64,000 nucleotides of DNA from Tremella fuciformis (taxonomy: Eukaryota; Basidiomycota; Tremellomycetes; Tremellales; Tremellaceae): positions 3,348,001 through 3,412,000 of the forward strand of contig CP136490.1 of NCBI GenBank assembly GCA_032768795.1, written 5' to 3'. The notes under the pieces were generated by a model. That model was not told the origin of the DNA, did no database searches, and worked only from the letters and a program-made list of their open reading frames with translations. Made by a program: the position numbers and the translations under genes. Shown here piece by piece: positions 10,675 through 22,269 of this stretch; positions within the stretch are counted from its first letter, which is position 1; each line of letters starts with the position of its first letter.

Positions 10675-13600
10675 CTAATCCGTATGCTCAAAGCGGGCGA
10701 TGGCCTGGCTCACCGAGCCCTTGGCACCGTGTCTGATCGCCCCTGACCTTCTGGGTCCCGCTAGACCACCTTCACTCCCATGCGTCGGTGTGGGACTGCG
10801 TGTCCTGTTGAGCTCGTCTGGGTGACCGGAGTGCGACGGGGTCCTGCCAGGTGCTGGTCTGGGCCCTCTGGCCCCGCGCGGCCCGCGCAGCCGAGAGACT
10901 TCGCCCGAAGTCGCTCGCTTGACACTCGCCCCGCCGCCCGAGATGGGCTCCTCGCCTGGTCCAGCCTCCATAGACTGCAGGTACGCTGCGGTCGGAGAGT
11001 CTACATCGTCGTCCGCGGCTGGGGGCACATGTGGCTGCTCGGGAACTACCTGTTCTGCTTGGTGGGCCGGAGTAGGAGGAATGAGTTTGATGCTCTCGCT
11101 CGCCTCGTTGATGGGAGTCTTCACATCCTCGACCCCGTCGGTCGGCGCGATAGGTTCGCCAAGCCCAAGAATCGAGCTGCCAAGTTGGGGCGGACCAGCA
11201 CTCGAAGTGACGATTGTCGCTGAAGGCTTCGCGTCGGGTGTGGGTGACGATGCGCGCTTTTGGCTGGCGTATTGAGCCTCGAGCATCTCATGAGCGTCAA
11301 CGCCACCGCCACTCAAGCGGCTCCGCGAAATTCGCTGGTCCACGAGAGCAGTCCGTTTGCGCACTGGCATCGGTCGGTCGGACTCGGACTTCCGTTTCTC
11401 GATCAACGGAGGGAACACGGCCTGATACGAGTTGATCAAGTCAGCAAGGAATAGCGAAGGCGTTCGGTCTTGAATGGTAACGTCGGATTCATATTGAGGG
11501 CGCAAGACGGCTGGAAGTCGGCGCAGGCTCGCATGCATGGAAAGCTGAACTCACTGCGTCCGACAGAAAGAGCAAGTTTGGTAATGTATATCTCGTTGGC
11601 TTCGTCGGTCTTGGTCTGATCGATCAACCTGCCAATCAGTCGTAGCTCCCGAGGCACACAGAGAGCATCAACATACTCCCGGAGGTGTTTCACGACTGCG
11701 TCCAGTACAAACAAGTGCGCGCCCGGCAATCTGCCGACGACCGAGGTCAACGCACTAGTCACATCTCGCTCCTGATCGGCGCCGACTGATGGTCAGTCGA
11801 ACGAAAAACCTTGTGAAGACAATCTACCAGAGGGATATACTGCCTTAGCATCTTCCCAGCCTTCCCAGGTCATCACTGGTGGGCTCAGTTCGAGCAGATA
11901 TAGCTTGACCGTGCCGGCAGCTATGGGCACGTTGAATTTCTTGATAGTCTCGATCATCTCGGAAATGGTCATGCGCGGACTGTTGATGACATTGCGCAGC
12001 TGGTGTGTCTCATGCAGAGGCACCTCATAAATCCATGATTTCCTCTTCTCTGCGCGTCAAGTTTGAGCATGTCACGGTGATTGCACCCACCATCGTCATC
12101 CTCGAGTTCGCCGTACATCTCGTTCAAGGCGGTCAACAGGGCGGTCAAGACCTCGGGTATGGAACCCTTCGGTCTCGATGGAGCATTCAGCATTGACTTC
12201 CAACCCATATCGCCAGACCATCGTCGCAGGTCGATGCCAAAATTGACCTCGGGGATGTCAGACTCCACAGACTCGTATATGTGCGGTCTCGGGCGGAACG
12301 GTCCCGTTCGATTGCCCTCGATCAACGCTTTGATGTCTGCTTCTGGGTTGAAAGCTTCGACTGAAAGGGCTGTCGAACTGCTCAGATCTGCAAGTCGTCC
12401 TGGGAGTCGACTCAATGCTTCCTGATACTTCTGCATGACTGTGAAGTGAGCTGTCTATCCCTCGAAGCAGGCTGAGGGATATCGAGTCACCTTGACCCAG
12501 GATCCCCAATCGCTCCCGCTCCCATCTCTCCCATACTCGCAGTCCGCGCTCGATTCTCTCTTCCATCTCCAATCTCTTGTCCTCAGCTTGGCGGATCCCT
12601 TCGCGGTAGGCCTCTTCAGCTTTGACAGCGTCTCTCCTGGCGCGCACATGGGCCGGCTCGTCAGATTGACCGAGGGAAGATGGCAGGTAGTTTCTGAGCA
12701 TAGCCGGCATTTGCGCTTTGGTCGGTGACAAAGGTGATGCGAAGGACGACAGAGGTGTCTCCTGAGGATTGACTTTCAGCACGAAATAGATGTCATATGA
12801 TGCCTCAAAGCCGCGGCCTACCCCGACCCGTGAGAAGTAACCCATGCGATGCAGCTCGCCGGCGGCTTCGACGCAGCGTTCCCAGTCACCGCCAAAGCCC
12901 TCGACATTTTCGCGCAACCAGCTGACCACCTCTTCACCGGAGAAGGTCTTCTCGTATGTGCCGAGAATGGTGCTCCGCTGTCGTGTCGCAAGAGCTGCGT
13001 TGGATCGTGATGTCGTTGTCGAGGCGTCCGAATATGGTGCGGCGTGGGTGAGTATGTATGCGTCAAACTTCTGCAGGAGGTCTTTGAGGCCTTGAGGCAG
13101 AAGTGACAAGCCGGAAAGCAGGATCGGCTGTGGCGGCAGTTCTGGAGATGTAGGAATCGGGCTCTCAGTCTTCGGGGGAAGCGGGGGTGCATTGGCAGAA
13201 TGGATGATTGGCTTGCCACTAGGATCAGAGGGTGGGATGAAGGCCTCTTCCCGTGTTGGACTCGATGGGCTCGCCGAACCGTTTACGGGAGTCGAGGGTC
13301 GGAGGGGTGTGGGAGGCGCGGGCAAAATCTTGCCCTCCACGGATAGCGAAGGCTTGTGAGACGAGACACTGGCTGCTCTCAGCTTCTCGGAGATCCTATC
13401 TGCCACTGTCCCGGTGCGCTTAAGCTGAGCATGTTTAGGCTTCGGCGACGAGGTATAATTGTCGATCGTCGAATTGCGGCTCGCATGCACGGCCGCGGTA
13501 GCTGGTGCAAATTTGGCACTATGGTGTCAGCCTCGGTTCAGGAGTATAACTTGAGAGCTCACTCATCCTCGCTGTCGTCGGCAACCCTGGACTTGGTTAG

Positions 13601-14197
13601 GTAAGTTTGCTTGAGCTGCTCGTGAGACGGGGTCGGGGCTGAAAGACCTGCCTCACCGTGATCAAGCGGTGCACATCTTTCTCCCACAAGCCCACAACGC
13701 CGCTCTTGGCGAGCATTTCCTCCTTTGCAGAGGTGATGCGATCTTCATGGCGGTCCTTCCACTGCTGGAAACCGCTCAGGACACGTTGTTCGAGCTCCTT
13801 CGCCAACGCTTGATGAGCCTCGCCCCGAGCGGACGACGCTCCGCGTAATTGCAAGAGGGAGTGCTGCAGTGACGAGGATTGTGAATTGGAGGTTGATGGA
13901 AGTGGCGGGTTGAGCAGTGTCCGCGCAAGGGAGTCGTGAGCTTTGGCTTGCGACTGGGATGATCAGCTTCCCCAGTGCCGGGCGACGGAGAAAGGCAGAC
14001 ACACCTCTATGAAGGCGGCAACATCGTCGTTCTCCAAGCAGCCCTGAGACTCGTGAGCGACTGACCTTGACTAGATAGTCGATGCTTCATGCCTCGCTCA
14101 CCTGTTCGAGGTTGCTGAAGAGGACCTGGAGGCCCGAGCGGTAGTCTGGTGACCAGAACGAGTGGACGAAGGCGGGAGGTAGGGTGACTGGCGCCAT
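10675..14197 (-). CDS. F-BAR / DEP / RhoGAP protein (Rgd2-like)
   Basis: Predicted GTPase-activating protein for Rho/Cdc42-type GTPases that acts at curved membranes or the division site. The first exon (ATG 14197) encodes an FCH/F-BAR start: PPAFVHSFWSPDYRSGLQVL. Coiled-coil F-BAR sequence follows near 13.6-14.0 kb. A DEP domain lies in the long exon at 12.3-13.5 kb (TYEKTFSGEEVVSWLREN, then AAGELHRMGYFSRVG). The second half of the F-BAR follows (EEAYREGIRQAEDKRLEMEE). A RhoGAP domain covers 11.5-12.3 kb (FGIDLRRW, IPEVLTALLTALNE). The C-terminal exon (10.7-11.5 kb) is disordered, Pro/Ser-rich and basic. This order, F-BAR interrupted by DEP then RhoGAP, is that of yeast Rgd2. Several exons; length about 1,000 residues by estimate. 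Confidence 0.87.
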
Positions 14198-14490
14198 TAT
14201 TTCAGCGACGCGACCGAGTCAATCAGCCAGTCCTGCTTGATCGTCGCCGAGTTGATTGATACTCGCCGCCGTGTACTGAAGAGAGACAAGAGATGACTAC
14301 AACCCACAGGCCATCACCGCCCTCTGACCTGGCCTCGCCCCTCGAATGGTTGTGACCCCGGAACGTTACCCCGCACTGTTACAGGAGTGACGTCGGGGTA
14401 GCACTTTGTGGCATTCACCTTTCCTTTCTCTATCTCTTGTCTTTCAACCCTCTTTATAGAGCCGTTTCTTGTTCTCATGCCAACACCGGC
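14198..14490. promoter_or_regulatory. Divergent promoter between RhoGAP and SET genes
   Basis: The 293 bp between the two ATGs include pyrimidine-rich runs near 14415-14450 (cacctttcctttctctatct), typical of the initiator region of the plus-strand gene. No clear TATA box was identified. Confidence 0.35.
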
Positions 14491-16254
14491 ATGACGGGTC
14501 CTCCGACTGAGCAATCGGCAGGACCTTCAAAAGAGCCCTTGCGGCACACCTTCGTCATCGACGATGAGGATGACGAGCCCGTCGAGACGGTCGACCCTAC
14601 GGATACATCACGGTCCAAGCGCGACCATTGCCATGAGCTTGAGGAAAGTGACAACGATATCGAGCTGCTTCCCGGACCACCCAAAGCAGTATGCTTTCGC
14701 GAGCCGGACGTTGTGTTTCTTCCCGATCTCTCGACGGTCAGACCCGTCAAGAAACGGTTCATCATCCGTCGCGTCCCGAGAAACGGCTCTTTTCCGCACT
14801 TGTCGAGACCGCTCCATCGCCGTCTGCCAGTCACGATAAGTAGGCATGTTGGTCAGCCGATACAGGTTCCCACCCTCCCCGTCCAGCCCACCCTCCCGGT
14901 CCATCTTCCAACGCCGTCCCCGTCCGGAGGATCTTCAAGCTCAGTCGAACCTCTCTTTGGGGACGTCACGCCCTACTCTGAGACGCTTGTCGGATCTCCA
15001 GCTTCATCTGAATCGTCATTATTCGTGTCCCTTTCGACTACAAAGAGATCTCCATTGCGAAACCCATACGCCCCGTTGATACCGCCAAACCCGACACATG
15101 ACTTGACATCGGATATCCGCTCTTGCCCTGGTCCTTCCACCATGCCCACCCCGCCGAAGACGCCCAATGTCGAGGAAGATCCCGCGCTCGGACACACACC
15201 CCCCATAAAGTTCATCGTCGCGGACTCAAGTCCTGGCCGCGGGAAAGGCCTAATTCTCACTCAACCGGTGAAGCGAGGCGAACTCATTATAGCCGAAGCC
15301 CCTCTGGGCGTCTTCGACTATCCGCTTTACTCCCTTGAAATTCACGAGGTGATGGCAACGAGGACCCGGCGGCAGAAAGACGTCTTCAACGCTTTCGGCA
15401 CTAGCTACGGCGAGAAAGATAGGATGGTTGACATCGTCGAGACCAACGCTATACCACTCGCAAGCCAAGATGACGAAGATGTGGAAGAGGACGAGACAAG
15501 CTCCCAAATCACATCCTCGCAGTGCGCGATGTTTGAAAATATCTCTCGAGTCAACCACAGCTGTGCTCCGAATGCGCTGTGGATCTGGAAGCCGAAGGAG
15601 GGCAAGCAAGGCGTCATGCGTATGTAGTCACTCTATTGTCTGGAGCGCATCCCTAACTCAACAGACCTTCGAGCCTGGAAAGACCTGCCGGCGGGAGAGG
15701 AGCTCCTATGCTGTTATGACGAGAAGCTGAGTCTCGAACCACTACGAACCCGAAAAGATGGTCTGCGGGAAAAGTTCAACTTCTCCTGCGGTTGCGCTTT
15801 CTGCACGCTGCCTTCGGAGGCTCAGGTGAAATCCGACCGAAGACTACAATTGCTTCAGACGGTGGCGAAGAGGTGGGACGCCAAAGACCCTTTATTGTTT
15901 GCTCGCGACAACCGCAAGATTGCCATCGCATGGCTCAACCAAATGATCGGAGTGATTGAACAAGAAGAACGTTGGGCATTTCTCGAACCGGTCTTGGCGG
16001 ATCTGTTCGAGGTCTACGTTTGGTGGGGTTTGCAGGCCGAAGCCAAGGCGACGGCGCAACGCTTGAAGGACATTTGGGAGATCTTGTCGCCCGACTCCGT
16101 GGCCAATTCCGACGTAGAACGCTTCGCAAAAGACCCCAAGGCGGCAGAAGACTGGGCTTTCCTACTCCGGGGGAGCAAGACGACAAAGGTCACGAAGACG
16201 AAGATCAAGGTCGTTTCTCAGACGACTACAACGATGGCTACTTTGACCGCATGA
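14491..16254 (+). CDS. SET-domain lysine methyltransferase-like protein
   Basis: Two exons with one 46-47 nt intron near 15.62 kb. The first 250 residues are disordered and rich in Ser/Pro/Asp. A SET domain follows: start motif SSPGRGKGLILTQPVKRGEL, the NHSCAPNALW motif near 15.55 kb, and after the intron the conserved HLRAWKDLPAGEELLCCYD with the catalytic-type tyrosine. A post-SET cluster, CGCAFC, plus one further upstream Cys could bind zinc. No MYND finger is seen inside the SET domain, so it resembles the fungal Set5/Set6-like or TPR-SET group more than classical SMYD. A helical C-terminal region continues to TGA 16254. The first in-frame ATG is 14491. Substrate unknown. Confidence 0.8.
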
Positions 16255-16351
16255 CCTTGACGAATCTTTACTTATTTTTGCTGCTAGGATCGCTTCGGCG
16301 ATCATGTTGTACTCATATGCATGGTGGCCCGCTCAGCGGCCGCTCCTGTCG

Positions 16352-16875
16352 TTACCCTTCCGCATCGCTCTGTGTCTGGCCAACCGGCGGCGTTCCTTCC
16401 GCTGTGAGCTGCTGCTGTTCGTCTCTCCACTTGCGTATCTCTCCCTCTGTGGCTATGCGGCCCTGGAGGGCCAGGGCATTCCGCGCCTGCCGCCGCATAT
16501 CGTTCTCCGCAGCTCGTATGCCACTCTCATACTTGAGCAGGTAGTCGTCTGCTCCGATGACCAGTCCGAAGATCCCCGCTGACCATCAGTCACAGTCCCT
16601 GTCTCTCACGGGCGGACTCACATGAAGAGGTCAAAAAGGCTTTCAAACCCAGTGTTTGGCGTCTCGTCGTCAGCGGGGCCTGACAGGCCATGCTCGCGCT
16701 TACCTGAAAAGAGGCCAGGTGAAATGCCCAATAGCACACGCTATCGCGCCATAGCATGTCCACATAGCGAAGCCCTGCCATCAAACAAGGCTATTCAAGA
16801 CAACCTGCAGCTCACCCGAAGTCCACCGGCCAGCTGCAGCTCGTACTGCCCATCAGCTCGATTCCAAGCGAGCAT
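16352..16875 (-). CDS. Small two-helix membrane protein, Rcf2/HIG1-like (tentative)
   Basis: Found by assembling four small exons: 16875-16816, 16774-16704, 16662-16622 and 16578-16352. They total 399 nt, an exact 132-residue frame, with GT-AG ends throughout. An in-frame TGA lies just upstream of the ATG. The product starts MLAWNRADGQYELQLAGGLR. It has a hydrophobic segment (MWTCYGAIACAIGHF), a short basic link WPLFRRQTLGLKAF, a second hydrophobic segment (GIFGLVIGADDYLL), and then a charged helical tail. The layout and the RR-x-LGLKAFL-(x)n-FG-x2-x-GAD pattern recall the N-terminal half of mitochondrial Rcf2 and related respiratory supercomplex proteins. That assignment is from memory of the family pattern and is uncertain; the gene model itself is well supported. 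Confidence 0.62.
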
Positions 16876-17085
16876 CGAGTGGTCCCGTGCCAGTCAGGCG
16901 ACGGGAATATTAGCGGTCTGGAGGTCCCTAAGCCTCACCGCTCGCTGCTGATGCTCCGCTCTCCTCATTCTCTCTGCTCTTGTGTGACTCATCCCGATCG
17001 TGCGTTGATGAGCAGTCGAAAAGAAAGCAGAGGAAAGAGGTCCTGTCTATGCGGTCTACCGGTGACCGACCTGCGGATGTACCTG

Positions 17086-17135
17086 ACTTTGGCCGGTGTA
17101 CGGCGTCGAGATCGTCCCAACGACTTTTACTATTT
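17086..17135 (-). repeat. Inverted repeat copy A (promoter-proximal)
   Basis: Read on the minus strand the segment contains gggacgatctcgac followed by gccgtac, preceded by aaaagtcg. Copy B on the plus strand has the same words with single-base changes. Weaker similarity continues on the gene side as CT-rich sequence. Each copy points toward the gene on its own side. Confidence 0.6.
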
Positions 17136-17617
17136 CGCATTACAATTCCATCTGACTTTTGGCGTTTCTGCCTGTTCTTTGCATCCAAGTATCTCGCTCA
17201 AATCAGCAGCTAGAGCGCTCATACTTGGTATGCATGATATTTGACCCCTTCCAATTCATCTCGCAGATGCATGTATACCTGTGGCATACATGAGTAGTTT
17301 GAGAGTGCAACAAAGGGTGGCGACTTTTTGCTGTTGCCATGGCAGGCCCGGCATTAGCCAAAGAGCGAGCCGGATAAGAAATAACCGAGTAAGGGGATTA
17401 CCCAAAATTACCTCCGTCTGGTTGTCGGACTTCCAGTCCGTTGCAACCGGCCAAAGTCGCTCTGCTCAGAACTCAATGCATGTGTGACATGCTACGCTTC
17501 TGACAGCTGCCATAGGTTGCCTTGGGTCTCTGAAGCTCATCCGCCAAGTCTCATCCTCCCAGCTGCAGCCTGTGGCGAGATATGGGAATGTCCATTTTGA
17601 CGATTGGAGAAAGCGAA

Positions 17618-17662
17618 AAGCAAAAGTCGATGGGACGATCTCGACTCCGTACGGTGGAGGTC
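17618..17662 (+). repeat. Inverted repeat copy B (promoter-proximal)
   Basis: Plus-strand copy containing aaaagtcgatgggacgatct and ctccgtac, about 120 bp upstream of the RAD9 start. It matches copy A near the other gene in the same orientation relative to its downstream gene. Confidence 0.6.
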
Positions 17663-17779
17663 GGTCCAGTCACGCGTCGGAATGCTGCAGCATATGAATT
17701 CGCCTCTCTTTCTCTTTCAGCGACGCTCTGAGCTCCGCAAGGTCATTTGCAAAAGGGGCGGCAGGAGCGGGAGACCAAG

Positions 17780-19720
17780 ATGGAGGCTTCTATCAAGGAG
17801 CCAAACATACGGCGTGGGTCGCCCTTTCGCAAGGTAGATGTAGAGATGTAGAGGCTCATGCCAGACTTCACGCGCTTGCTGCAATGTGCTGCCAAGTTTG
17901 GCGACGAGCTGCACATGCACGCAGACAGGGATGAGGTACATACCCCTCTATGGATGATTGCAGAGGGAAGAGCTGACAAGGAGTGGGAGCTCGCCGTCAC
18001 CAACTCGTCAAAGTCTGCCTTTTGCCTGTTCAAACTTCGCCAGAGCTTCTTTTCTCGCTGGCGCCCAGCAGCAAGCAGGAGTGCCCAGCAAAGACAAGGG
18101 ATAAAGTGTCAGCTGCTCGTCAAGGTGAGTTTGCACCTTCAGCCGTTGCTCATCCAAAGTCAATGCTTGCTGTCCTGGGCAAGGCCAACTCCGTCACGAA
18201 CGTGGAACGGGTGGATTTTCGCATCCATGACCCGGACGCCCTGTATGAGAAGCGGCAGCGTACGCCACCTGAAAGAGAAGAAGAGGAGTATGAAAGATCG
18301 GATGAGGAGCATGACAGTCCCTTGCAGGCGAAACTTGTCATGAAGCTGGTCTGCAAGCACGGTGAGTGGCGAGACTCATCGATCTTCGTCGGAGCTGGCG
18401 GCCTGGACTGATCGGCAGGCGTGACAAAGAAGCATTCTTTGCACCTCGCGACCTCCGAGTTCCCGCGAGCTGCTGTTGATCCAGCTTCGACACCTTCTGG
18501 ATTCACGATCGCTGCTCGGACCCTCAAGCAATGGCTCGACCACTTCTCCATATCACTCACAACGTCATCCATCAATACCGGTCCCACCGGCACGACGGTC
18601 CGCCAGGAGAACCAGCTGAGCTGGATGTTCGACAAGCGTGAAGTCAGGGTGAAGAGCTGGGAGGGCGGGAACAAGGAGCTCTGTACCGAGATCAAGGTCG
18701 ATGTGGAGGAGTTTGAGGACTATGAGGTCGTTGGACCGAGGGTTGACCTAACTTTGCCAATGAGGGAATTCCGAGTAGGTATACCCACGGACCTCAATAT
18801 CGCGCTCACTCCAGGCCGCTTTACAGCTCGCCGAACAGCTGAGCATCCAGCTGGTCATCGCCTTCTCCGAGCCTACGCAGCCTTTGACATTGAGCAGCGA
18901 TGAAAATGATCAGTCAGAACCGTTTTCGGTCTTTTGTGCTATAGCCACCACGACCTGTGACGCCTTTGCAAGTGTGCGTTCTGCCTCCGATGCGCCGCAC
19001 ACCGCCCGCGGTGCTTCAGTCACCGCTGCGAACGGTCATGCCAATGGCGGGGAGGACCGATCGGGAAGCGGGACATCCGGGTCGAAACGTCCACCGTCGG
19101 ACGATCCGACACAGAAAGATCCCAGCGAGAGGTTCCGCTCCCGACCGCGACATGGCTCGCTGCCTTTCGGCCAGTCAAGCTCGCGATCGGTCTCAGGGTC
19201 TCAGCAGCGGAATTCGCGGCTCAACGGGGTCGCCGAAGAAGAGCTTTTCCTCGGCGGCGGATCTCAGGAGATGATGGGCACTCCGGTCCAGCGGAGTCAG
19301 CAGCAGGTCAAGGCCGACGAAGTTGTTGAAAAAGAACTAGCCATGTCCCAGGCAGACTTGGCCAGTATGCTGGACCAAATGGACGAGGAGGACCAGGCGG
19401 AGGAAGAGGAAGAGAAGGCCGCCTCGCAACGACAGGCATCCCAGCTTTGGCCGCCCTCGAATGCGCGGCCAAACGAGGTGGCTGGATCCGCCAGTCCAGC
19501 TCCGCTAATCGCCCTCGAGGTCGACGAGTCGATCTTCCCTCCCCCGCTCCGACAGAGATCGCGCACGCGAAGCAAGTCGCCCTCGAAGAAGCCTCAGAGC
19601 CAGCAAGAGGAGGCAGAGCACGAGCAAGAGGAGCCAGAGGGAGAATACGACGACGACGTCGAGTTTGATAGTACTCAAACGGGAGATCGGCGTCCCTTCT
19701 CGGCGCTCTTCGAGGATTAG
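17780..19720 (+). CDS. RAD9: RAD9, subunit of the 9-1-1 DNA damage checkpoint clamp
   Basis: PCNA-like clamp subunit that with Hus1 and Rad1 is loaded at damaged DNA and activates the ATR checkpoint kinase. A first exon of 34 nt (17780-17813) and a 51-nt intron (17814-17864) supply the missing first strand and lead into FTRLLQCAAKFGDELHM. Next come the Rad9 motif AVTNSSKSAFCLFKL, a second strand block with LGKANSVTNVERVDFRI, LVMKLVCKHG joined by an intron to VTKKHSLHLATSEF, FDKREVRVKSWEGG, and the C-terminal part of the clamp (PMREF then RAALQLAEQLSIQLVIAF). The last 250 residues form a disordered Ser/Glu-rich tail ending ALFED, as in RAD9 tails that are phosphorylated to recruit TopBP1/Dpb11. 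An alternative start at 17858 would drop the first strand and has an in-frame stop just upstream. Confidence 0.88.
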
Positions 19721-19755
19721 AATCGTCAAGGGAGGGACCCATTCGACACGGCTTG

Positions 19756-19840
19756 GCATAAATACAAGACATCATCGCATCACATCGCATCGCATCGCAG
19801 CTCATCACATCACCTCGCATCGCATTCTCATTCATGTACA
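19756..19840. repeat. Degenerate catcaca/catcgca simple repeat
   Basis: Short units of the type catcacatcg/catcgcatcg repeat imperfectly just downstream of the RAD9 stop, between the convergent RAD9 and membrane-glycoprotein genes. This is probably slippage-type low-complexity sequence in the shared 3' region. Confidence 0.65.
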
Positions 19841-19937
19841 CGATTTGTACAAGTCCATGTTATACACAGCACCCCACAGACGCCGGAGTCAATATGCATC
19901 AACAGTCCTGGTATGCTGCAAGCGTCGGAACTCGCTG

Positions 19938-22269
19938 TCAAGGCTCGGGCACAGTCGCAGTTCCGGCCAGAGTGGCGGAGTGATGCTCGACATGACCTTC
20001 CTGTCCACTGCGCGGTTCCTCCTGAAGACCGTCCTCGACCAAAGACCCGGCGTCTGCCTCTCGCTCGATCGGTGTCTGGTCTTCCACCCTATGCACACCG
20101 CCCAGCGGCGGCGTGTCCAGCCAGCTCGGAGGCGTCTGCGCCCCTGCGTCGCCCGCTTGCTCAGCGAGCTGCGGGTGGTCCTGTCTCCAGGCGGGGTCGT
20201 AAACAGGAGGGACCGTTCCCCCATGCTCCGTGGGCGGCACAAAAACCCGCCCCGCATCCGTCTCCTGCGTCCACGCCTCCCTGGCGCCGCCACTCCCAGT
20301 CAGCCTGTGGCTCGGTGTTGCCCGCGGGCGCGCCGCAGGAGGGCGAGCGAGCGTCGGTACGAGCGCGTGCATCTGGATCTGCGGCTGCGTCTGCATGGCG
20401 GAGAAAGCCGGAGACGAGAGCGGCCTGTCCATCGAGACTGGTCGGGAGGACTTGGTCGGCGAGCTTGGGACGCTGGACTCGGTCCCGGTCCCGCTGATCG
20501 TGCTGGGGTGCACCGAGAGTCGTCCGTCGGTATCGACGTCACCGTTAGTGGTGTAGAAGCTTTGCGTCTGGCTTGCGCCGATACTGCTTCGGTGCCCGGG
20601 TCGATATGACGCGCTGTCCGACTTGTCCCTGCCCCCTGCCCCGACCCCGGCCCCGCGAGCCGCCTCGACGTCCTGCACATCTGGTTGCATATGCGGATCA
20701 AGGAGCAGAGGCGTGACGTGTGATAGCGATGAGCGCTGTGTCGCTGTGCCCGAGTATCGATTGCCTCTCTCTCGTTCTGTCGAGGCGTACACGTATGTGC
20801 CCGCCGCGGCGCTCGCGTATGCCGCAGTGGGGTCGGCGGGGATGAGCGGCTCTGACGTCGAGCCGGCGCTGAAGCGCGACTCGTTGCTTTGGGCCGACTG
20901 GCCAGACTGGCCAGAGATGGCCGATCCAGAGGAGAGGTGCCGTGCGTCGACGGTGGTCTCTTCGTATGGCTCGACCTCGAATCGCTTGGGAGGGGTGTCA
21001 GTCAAGATGGGCGACTTGGCTCGTCGGCGCCGGCGCAGGAAGAACCATGCGCCGATGACCAGCAGCAAAGCGAGGAGTCCGCCGACCTGCCCGTCAGCTT
21101 CACCTTGCACTTCTCAGCCCGCTAAAACACGATACGCACCACGCCGCCGGCAATGGCACCAACGTTCGGCGACGATGACGAGGCGCTTCCACTGCTGATC
21201 AGCAAAGCGGGCGCGATGCACAGAAGGCAACTCACCCGGTGTATCCGCTCGAAGAGATGTACACTACCCGCGACATGTCCCAGTACTCGTTGTCCGTGCC
21301 AAGATGCTCGACCGTCACTTGCCATAGCACAGTCGGATCCAGCGCCGCGAAATACGTGACCTCGTCCAGCCCTATCCAGGGCGACTCGCCATGAAAGACC
21401 TGCCAGGCGGGCCCGATCCACTGCATGTCCTGATCGCCCGGGGCTGCAAGGCTGACATTGTACAGGCCGGTATGGTCGAAATTGACGCTACCGTACAGCA
21501 AGATGAACGATGTGTTCGCCGGCGGCTGGAGGGAGAGCTGTGCGCCCGTCGTGTGGGTGTCAATCCGGTCGTATTGAGCGGCAGCTGCGCTTCCTTGTGG
21601 AGCTGCGATTAGCTCGCAGCTGCTTGAGTGATGAGGGGAACTCACTGCCGCCGCCGACAATTGTGCCCACTTCCCACTGGCTGCGATTGCTGAGCTTGAA
21701 TGACGAGTCGATGCTGCTCCCGCCCCACGTCGTGTTGACTGTGGTGTAGCTGTACTTAGGACTAAAACATCAGTACCCCTCTGAAGGACCGCGAGATGGA
21801 TTCACCCCTCCCTGTCCACTGCAAGGGCGACCGTGATGCCCGTCAAGTTCAGTCCCGTCCCCGTACTATTGATTGACACCTCATGCCGGCCTCTCTCCCC
21901 CGTCCACCACCCCAACAGCCCGTCCCCTGCACCGCTCACGCCCTTTCCGTCGACCGAGACATCCGCGCTCCCTTGACCCCATACATAGACCGCCGTCCCG
22001 ACCCATCCCAGGCTCGCCGACGCAGACGAGGATGTGGTATAGTGCCACGAAGCGCCCTCTCCTATCGTCTGATTCGAGTATGTCGCCCAGTCCGACTCGG
22101 CGTACGAGACGTTCCACGTTGAGTCGGCGGGGCCGGACCGCGAGGGCAGGTAGGTGATTGCGGGCGACTGGTCGGTGAGGGTGACGTTGAAGCTGAGGAC
22201 AGTGGTAGCGCATACCAGGTAGAGGAGAGCCAAAGGAGCCTGGGAGTTGCCGCCCCGTTTCATCCTCAT
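19938..22269 (-). CDS. Single-pass membrane glycoprotein, function unknown
   Basis: Type I topology. The protein starts MRMKRGGNSQ, followed by a signal peptide (LALLYLVCATTVLSF). An extracellular part of about 330 residues is rich in N-glycosylation sequons (for example NVTLTD, SNQTIGE, NTSFIL) with beta-sandwich-like repeats (WHYTTSSSASASLGW; LYGSVNFDHTGLYNVSL). A Gly/Ser linker leads to one transmembrane helix (GGLLALLLVIGAWFFL) and a basic stop-transfer RRRRRAK. A long Pro/Ser/Thr-rich cytosolic tail of about 350 residues follows. Introns occur at about 21.1, 21.2, 21.6 and 21.75 kb. This layout is common in uncharacterised basidiomycete surface proteins, and a sensor or cell-wall role is only a guess. 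Stop at 19938. Confidence 0.75.

Larger units (their letters stand above)
16876..17779. other. Intergenic region with an inverted pair of similar segments
   Basis: 904 bp between the small membrane protein (minus) and RAD9 (plus). No gene was seen. It holds two imperfect copies of one segment in opposite orientation, at about 17,086-17,135 and 17,618-17,662, described separately. A third short match (accggccaaagtc) lies at about 17,448. Confidence 0.55.

Noticed and set aside
10780..11435. Plus-strand open frames opposite the RhoGAP C-terminus
   Set aside because: Arg/Ser/Cys-rich antisense shadows of a disordered coding exon.
19889..20609. Plus-strand Arg/Pro-rich frames near 20 kb
   Set aside because: Antisense shadows of the Pro/Ser/Thr-rich cytosolic tail of the membrane glycoprotein.
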